Shown here piece after piece: positions 57,688 to 64,000 of a stretch of 64,000 nt of DNA (positions are counted from its first letter, which is position 1; each line of letters opens with the position of its first letter). The position numbers were made by a program, and so were the translations under genes. Source of the DNA: Neoscytalidium dimidiatum (Eukaryota; Ascomycota; Dothideomycetes; Botryosphaeriales; Botryosphaeriaceae); contig CM074697.1 in assembly GCA_037367355.1 (NCBI GenBank), positions 1,798,001 to 1,862,000 on the forward strand, in the 5' to 3' direction. The notes beneath the pieces were generated by a model. The model worked only from the letters and a program-made list of their open reading frames with translations, was not told the DNA's origin and did no database searches.

Positions 57688-59494
57688 ATGGCCACCGGCG
57701 AGGTGTTGGTCAACCGGACGGACCTGCCGGTCGTGGATCTCACGAACGCCGATGCCGCCGCGAGACCTTCCACCGAACAGGCCCAGGGCGCCGAAGACGA
57801 CCATCCGCAGAGCCCGCACGACGACAGTGACGACGGCATCGACAATGTTTCGCTGTACGAGGAGCTTCTGGACGAGGTTGAGCCTTTTGAGCTCAGTGGC
57901 GGTACGTCTCCCACCCCACGCGTGCCGAACGTGGGCTGATCGCGATAGGTCCCGATATATGCACCGCTGAAGAGGCCAAGGCCTACAGGAAGCGCCTGCA
58001 CGAAGTAGGCGCCGGCGCCTTCGTCTTCGAAACCGTCACTACCGCCAAAGTCTCCGCCAAAAAGCTGTGCACTGCCTTTGGCATCAAGCCTCCGCCCTTC
58101 CTGGAGGGCGCTCCGGACAGTTCCTACTATCAGTTGCTGGGAATCGCCATTGCCCGCGAGCTTTCCAAGAGGCGCCGCCTGCCCGAATACTCGACCATAG
58201 AAGACGCTGCTCGCCTTCTGCAGAAGAGCAAGAACATCATGGTTATCACAGGCGCAGGTGTAAGGACCCCCGGCCCCGGCTGCGCACGCTGTGCTTTAGG
58301 CGGCTCTGGAGCTTACTGGGCGCAACATGGATGGATGGTGTTTTTGCAACTAACACAAAAGGTCCCAGATTTCCACCAGTCTTGGCATTCCTGACTTTCG
58401 CTCCAAGAACACTGGCTTCTACTCGAAACTCCGCGAGATGGGCTTTGAAGATCCCGAGCAGGTCTTCGATATTCACAACTTTGATGAGGACCCTACGTAA
58501 GTTGTTCGTTCTACATTGTGCGCAACAATGCTGATCCAACCAAAGCATTTTCTACAAGCTCGCTGGCGATATTCTCCCTGATCTCCATAATTGGACACCT
58601 ACCCACGAGTTCATCCATCTCCTGCAAGAGAAGGGAAAGCTCCTCACAAACTACACCCAGAATATCGACAACTTAGAAAGCCACGCTGGCATAGACCCGG
58701 AGAAGCTGGTCCAGTGTCATGGCTCATGGGCAACAGCCACTTGTCGCAAATGTGGCCACCAGGTCCAAGGAGAGGAAATATTCCAATATATCCGCGAACA
58801 GAAGGTGGCGGAGTGCAAGGAATGCATCCGGCAATTGGCAATTCCCCGTCCGGGTATGAAGAGGAAGCGAAGTTCAAACGGAAGCTCTCGCAAGAGGCGG
58901 CAAAGCGATGACGATGACGATTCCGACGGCCAGTACGATATTCCGCAACCGGGCGTCATGAAACCTGACATTACGTTCTTTGGTGAGGGGTTGCCCAAAC
59001 GGTTCTTCACCCGCCTGAAGGATCATGACAAGGATGTCGTGGACCTCGTTATCGTCATTGGTACTTCTATGAAGGTTGCGCCAGTCTCAGAGGTTCCGCA
59101 GATCCTACAGCCCGATGTTCCGCAAATTTACATATCTAGAGACGTGAGATCTCCTTCGTTCCCTGGTTTACGCTTACAAAGTAACTGACCAGACCAGCCC
59201 ATCCGTCATATTGACTTTGATGTCAATCTTCTAGGTGACTGCGACGTTGTCGTAGCTGAATTATGCCGCCTCGCCGGGTGGGATCTCAAGCATAAGATGA
59301 TACCGGAGGGTCTCAGAGCTGAAGTGAAGCCTATTGATACTGATGACGACGAACAGCATACGTGGAAGGTCTATCTGCCTAAAAGCGACCCTTCGGACAA
59401 GGCTCTTGTGGTCAAGTCTGAGGAAGCCAAAGTCGAGGAACCCATTTACGAGAGAACTAAGTCCGAAGAATCGACGACAGAAGCACCTGTCTGA
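57688..59494 (+). CDS. SIR2: Sir2/Hst1-type NAD-dependent protein deacetylase
   Basis: Removes acetyl groups from histone lysines using NAD+, a nuclear silencing role in the family. Exons 57688-57901, 57949-58259, 58369-58496, 58546-59143 and 59198-59494 give 515 aa. An acidic N-terminus and a Sir2-type N-terminal helical part precede the catalytic core. The NAD loop is [26 protein letters not shown], then [14 protein letters not shown] and the catalytic His in [12 protein letters not shown]. Zinc Cys pairs are C-R-K-C and [24 protein letters not shown] and INRD-like [20 protein letters not shown] follow. A basic/acidic insert ([23 protein letters not shown]) sits inside the zinc module, with a likely nuclear signal. 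The long Glu/Lys tail is unusual for yeast Sir2. Confidence 0.94.
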
Positions 59495-60210
59495 GATAAG
59501 ACCGATGAATCATCATTACGGTCCATTTTAAGGAGTAATATGTGACTAGTTCTTGCGGGGACTGTTACACGGTCTGCCGGATTGAGCAACTTTACTTGGA
59601 TGGTAGGGCTTTGACCACATCGTAAGACGGTATTCATCACAGGATTTATTTTCGGTATTCAGGGGGCTTTGCCTTTCCCCCCTCGTTTGTTGCACTTTTC
59701 GAGATTCGACATAAATATCGGCGCGCATGGGGATGGTATCAGAGAACCAACACCCTAGCGGGTGGCTGTTTCCTTTTTCTGGGTTTGCTTTGTGGGCATT
59801 TGCCATGGGTTCATCTCATCGGAGCACTGTAGATATCCTTGATGGCTTTTTTGTGCACTGTCACATCTTTGATTGCGATGGCTGAAGGGGCGTATAGACG
59901 GACATGCTATTCGTTCGGTTAATGGGAGAATGGGAAGAACGAGCTCGTGATTCCAGCGTTCACTGATCAGTCTATTAAGGTTCTACCATCATAATTGGCT
60001 TTTCTTTTCCGTCTTCGTGTCTGGACTATCTGGAATGTTCCCTAACTCCGGCACTTTACGAAAGGCGAGACATATTGAATCATTAAGAGATATTGGGAGC
60101 TTATACTACCTGTGGTTCCTTCACAGATACCCGTGTTGCTGATCGCATAGCCCTTCTTCACTGTGCATACCCAAGACGTAGCAGCCTTAGCCCTCGATCG
60201 GCATGTTTGC
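59495..60210. other. Convergent intergenic region
   Basis: 3' flanks of the Sir2 gene and the Fpg gene. No gene seen. Confidence 0.5.
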
Positions 60211-61485
60211 TCATTTGTTCCGCAGGGATCGCCTCCGTCCCCCCTCTGACTCTTTCACGGCCCCTCTCTTTCCGTTCTTTCCGACAGGCGCTTCTTCGGC
60301 AGCTTTCTTGGTAGCGCCGCCCTTCTTCGGCTTCTTAGGAGCACGGTCTTCTTCCTTGACATCCTCAACTTCTTGCTTCACCTCATCCTCGTCTTCGCTC
60401 CCTGTCCGGCCGCGTTTAGTACCATTTGCAGATCCACCTTCGGTATTGCCCTTCGCTCCGTATTGTCTCTTCGTAACAGGTTTGCTCTCGCCCTCTTCGT
60501 CTTCACCCGCTTCGTCTTGCTCAGAGCTCTTGAGATCACCGGCAACAGCTCCCGTCTTCTTCTGCACGCTGGGGACGACGGCTGAGGTGCGGCCGCCAAC
60601 CTTGAGAAAGGTGATCTTAGCACCGTTAGGAAGCTTGTTCGCGTCTTTCTTGCCCTTTCCCCAGCGGTGCTTCATCAGCCCTAGCAGTAGCAAGTATGTC
60701 AGTCAGAAAGAAGTCAGTTCGACCAAGTGGGACTTACAATTTTCTGGAAACTTGTCAGAATCGGCCAGAGTCTCGCAGGCGGTGGAGCAGACGTAGATGA
60801 GCGCGTCGTGAAGGTCCTTAACCTGAGCGTCGCTGAAGGTGTTGCTATACTGTTCTGGGTGGATCTTTGCGTGGTACAACACTTCGTCACCTACCCAATT
60901 GCCGACGCCGCTAATGTTGGCCTGGTCGAGAAGCAAAGCCTTGATGGGTACCTTCTTACTCCTCATCTTTCGGGCAAGCCAGTCGACGGTCAAAATGTCC
61001 TTGTCGATTACGGGATCCGGGCCATTCTCTTTGAGTGGGCTCACTTTTCTCAGCTCATCCCCCGGCGCATCAATAAGCCGAATCCTGCCCAAGCGACGGG
61101 CATCGATAAAAGCAGCTTCACATTCCTCATCGCCGTCCATCTTCAAGACGAACTTCCAGTATTTAGGAGGCCACTCAGGGCTCTCTTCCTTCGCGACGGG
61201 TTTGTAGTAGGCGGAGTCGTCATTGGAGAATTTCATCCAGCCGCTCATGCCAAAGTGCATCAGCGGATGAGGCGGCTTGGACATGACTAGCCAGAAGTAT
61301 TTTCCCTGCTGGCGCGCGTCGATGACCTTTTTCCCAGTGATGGCCTTCTCGAAGGCAGAGGCGCTCGTGCCAACCTTGCCGTAAATGATGTCGTCTTCCT
61401 GGGTGCGCACAGCGCGGACTGTTCTGCCGACCACGTGCTTACGCAGGTAGTGAACGATGCGTGCGACTTCTCCTATCTCGGGCAT
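60211..61485 (-). CDS. Formamidopyrimidine-DNA glycosylase (Fpg/MutM family)
   Basis: Bifunctional base-excision repair glycosylase and AP lyase for oxidised purines. Exons 60738-61485 and 60211-60680 give 405 aa. The N-terminus M-P-E-I-G-E-V keeps Pro2 and Glu3, the catalytic pair after Met removal. The beta-sandwich domain has LMHFGMSGWMKF and FIDARRLGRIRLID. The helix-two-turn-helix segment is KALLLDQANISGVGNWVGDEVLYHAKIHPEQ, with the DNA-binding Asn. Across the intron, FPENWLMKHRWGKGKK is followed by the zincless finger ITFLKVGGRTSAVVPSVQKKTG, as in plant and fungal homologues that lack the four Cys. A ~115-aa Lys/Glu-rich tail with basic clusters (AKPKKGG-like PKKPKKGG) suggests nuclear import. 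Confidence 0.93.
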
Positions 61486-63051
61486 GGCGAAATGTACGCG
61501 TGCGGGTCGATGAAGAGGGAAAAATGAGACGATGGGGTTATGAGAACGGCTGGGCCTAGCGGGAAGACGCGCTTCACTCCAAGCACGCGACGACAGGTAA
61601 GCGGATCAAACGTGGTTGAAAGTGAAGCCCTTTTCGTGCCAAACGAAGCCGCACGGAGGTGTACTAGTCTTCACAGCAGGGCGAATGGCAAAGGGACGAC
61701 GTGGACGGGTTGGACGTGCGGGTAGCGATAGAGCGGAGGTAATGACGCTGGGCCGCGAGCGCGCCAACGCGAGATCACGCGTCTTGATCCGCACGGGCCA
61801 GCTAAATTGCATCGATCACATCAGTCCCCTGTCTCATTCGCGGTGCTATGCCGTTGAAACAACGCCTTGCTAAAGAGACAATAGGCTGCCCGCTAGCCCA
61901 TATAGCAGCTCACGATCCCACTTATCAGAACTTCGACTTAGTACATGTCTAACCTCGTGTGTCTGTCCCCCATCCATCTCGGCTTCTTTTTGAGTCCACC
62001 TGCTCAAAAGACCTACAATACCTTGCAGTTCGGTGAGTGTTGTAATCCCAGAAGTCCCTCCTATGATTGGAACCATCGACGGTCTACCACTTACTTATCC
62101 CTCTTTGTTGGTTTCAGCGATCACCGGAATTCTCGCGTATTGGATGCACAAGTCGGCGAATACCCCGTTAATGCGGTTGGCGCCTCTTTCGGAGGTGATC
62201 AAGTGCTCTCAGATGACCGGTATCCAGGTGCCCGCTAACGAGAATACACAGTTTTCTGATGGTCCTCCGTGCTCAGTCAAACCAAGGTCAATAATGGAGT
62301 GACTCATGCAAGTTTCGTCGTTGTGGGGAAGACGTTATAGCATATTCCATCTCGACGCTCTCAATGTCGTCGCTTTTTTGGCATCTGCGGGCGCTTCTAA
62401 TGTGTATTCCAATAAGCATCATTGGGGAAAGAGTAATGCGTCCAAGCGTGATTGTTCCTCAGAGCGTGTGACAACTCTTCAATGTTGATACAGCCCCAAA
62501 TCAATGCAAGCTCAGCGCTGGCCAATGTGGGGGAACTATGTTCGAGTTCCTCTTGTTTCCATGCCAAGCTTTGCTCGCTTATAACTCTGTGGAAAGTCAC
62601 AGCGACCTCTGTTTCCACATTGTTAACTTTTGGAGGGCTCTCCCTTACATAACGTAATGACCATGACAAGTCGGAAGGATCTGCCGGAAAAGGAAAAAGT
62701 AGGACACAGCCGGGAGATGAGGCAAAAGTGAAAAAGAATGAGTTTGTTTCAGAGTGACCTGGTAAACGGCAGTAACTATGATCGCCGGTTTTTCGCAGAC
62801 CAGACTTATTCACTTCACTTACCAGCTATATGGGGACGGCGTCTGCGGCGCATACGGCGTCGGGCGGTGCTCGATCTGGCCGACGCAACTGATAACGGTT
62901 ACATAATCCAGCCCGTTCCCTGGTATCACTCCGCACTTTCTGCAGCTGCCTGTGCTCGACCTCTGTCAATTATCTTCTTTGACCAACGCCAATTTCTCGT
63001 TACGGCTGTTGTCTCACGTCGCATTCCGCTTGAAAGAACCATACAGCAGCG
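61486..63051. other. Divergent intergenic region
   Basis: 1.6 kb between the Fpg gene (-) and the ureohydrolase (+). An 89-codon open frame at 62033-62302 (+) has two hydrophobic stretches but no family I recognise, so it is not called. Confidence 0.45.
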
Positions 63052-64000
63052 ATGCATCTCACGCTGCTGGCGCTTGGCTGCGCTGCCTCGTTGCCGCTGA
63101 CCTCTCTTGCCCATGCCGGTCACCACGATGACGGCGCAGAGCCCATCGACGTGAATATTCTTGAACAGAAATGGGGAACCGATGTAGGGACAAGCAACTC
63201 CTTGTAGTGTTGGGACAAGAGAAAGCGCTGACAGCTTGCAGTGGGGTTTCTCCGGCATCTCGACATTCGCCCACTTGCCGCACGTGAAGTGCCTGATTGA
63301 TCCGGACACGTCTTTCGACATTGGCATCATTGGCGCGCCCTTTGATACGGCAGTCAGCTATAGGCCTGGTATGTGGTGATTTCATAGTCTACAGTATTTT
63401 CTGTTTACACCATAGCAAGTGTTGCTCCATTGTTCCTCAATTGTTACCATCTCTAAGTCTGAGAAAGAGATGACAATCTATTTTCTTTTTTTTTTTTGAT
63501 CGATGCATATTTCTTCCTAGTGCTTGAAAAGAACAGTCCTGCATGGCATTCTCTTGAGACTTTCTCGACATAAACGCTAATATGATGCAGGTGCTCGCTT
63601 TGGCCCTCGTGCTATTCGTGCTGGCTCAGCCCGACAAACGTCATTCCGCGGTTTCAACCCACGTGCTGGCATGAACCCTTACACCTCATGGGCGACCATC
63701 ATCGACTGTGGCGATATTCCAGTGACGCCTTTTGACAACGCCCTGGCTCTACGCCAAATGAGCGAGGCCTTCGTCGAGCTGGGAAAGCGCGCTCCGTCCT
63801 CCGGCTCCGTCGGCTCGTCGTCAGCCTACCGCTCCAAGTCCAAGCTCCTCACGCTCGGTGGCGACCACAGCATTGCGCTGCCGGCGCTGCGCGCTCTCAA
63901 GGCTATTCATGGTCAGCCCATCTCCGTCGTGCACTTCGACGCGCACCTGGACACCTGGCACCCGGCCAAGTATCCCTCGGCCTGGATCGACCCGACGGAC
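63052..64000 (+). CDS. Secreted agmatinase-like ureohydrolase (partial)
   Basis: Arginase/agmatinase superfamily, dinuclear Mn2+ hydrolase releasing urea from a guanidino substrate. Exons 63052-63183, 63242-63368 and 63591-64000 (cut by the window end) give 223 codons. A signal peptide ([22 protein letters not shown]) is followed by GHHDDGAEP and [22 protein letters not shown]. Family motifs: [57 protein letters not shown] with the metal His, and [11 protein letters not shown] with the Asp-x-His-x-Asp metal ligands. Intron 2 is 222 nt with a T-rich run, longer than most here. Agmatinase rather than arginase is favoured by the [13 protein letters not shown] and HFDAHLDTW context; the substrate is not proven. 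The 3' end lies beyond 64000. Confidence 0.9.

Noticed and set aside
62033..62302. 89-codon open frame with hydrophobic stretches upstream of the ureohydrolase
   Set aside because: No recognisable family, no convincing neighbours or splice partners.

Overview
The window is nuclear DNA of a filamentous ascomycete (Pezizomycotina; a dothideomycete is my best guess, from protein similarity I recall, not from a search). The evidence is: genes on both strands separated by hundreds of bases; introns mostly 50-65 nt with GTANGT donors and CTAAC/CTGAC branch sites; and a gene content that is typically fungal (Zn2Cys6 regulator, MDM1, GID4, LCB kinase, Mediator Med19, fungal MFS pumps). No CRISPR, operon or bacterial feature is present. 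All exon models were built by hand from splice signals and reading-frame continuity; every complete spliced CDS given below sums to a multiple of three.

Layout. 0.4-18.5 kb is a compact housekeeping block: an uncharacterised 1070-aa RGG-containing protein (-), mitochondrial ribosomal protein uL23m/MRP20 (+), sphingoid long-chain base kinase (-), coatomer beta/SEC26 (-), MAGO nashi (+), the GID E3 ligase receptor GID4/VID24 (+), tRNA m7G methyltransferase TRM8 (+) and RRP1 (-). 18.5-33.4 kb is sparse and GC-rich, with short tandem repeats; it holds an MFS transporter, a 74-aa Cys/His-rich protein, a divergent 14-3-3-like protein and an open reading frame that overlaps its stop codon. 33.4-38.8 kb has a Zn2Cys6 regulator, RAD10/ERCC1 and MED19. 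38.8-43.3 kb is almost gene-free except for an initiator tRNA-Met gene and the wreck of an MFS transporter gene. 43.3-50.8 kb has VMA5, GCV1 and MDM1. 50.8-57.7 kb holds an aldo-keto reductase pseudogene and a GPI-anchored serine-rich protein. 57.7-64 kb has a Sir2-type deacetylase, a fungal Fpg/MutM-type DNA glycosylase and the start of a secreted agmatinase-like ureohydrolase that runs off the end.

The most unusual object is the initiator tRNA-Met gene at 40956-41081 (-). Removing a 54-nt insert gives a perfect 72-nt initiator cloverleaf. The insert lies in the D stem (between canonical positions 24 and 25), not at 37/38, and carries the three marks of a spliceosomal intron: GTATGT, TTTACTAAC and a terminal CAG. 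A second notable point is an exact 50-bp tandem duplication in GID4 that copies a branch site plus 3' splice site.

The genes are neighbours rather than one pathway. Several pairs are divergent over short shared promoters (SEC26/MAGO, VMA5/GCV1, RAD10/MED19), and several converge (MRP20/LCB kinase, TRM8/RRP1, SIR2/Fpg).
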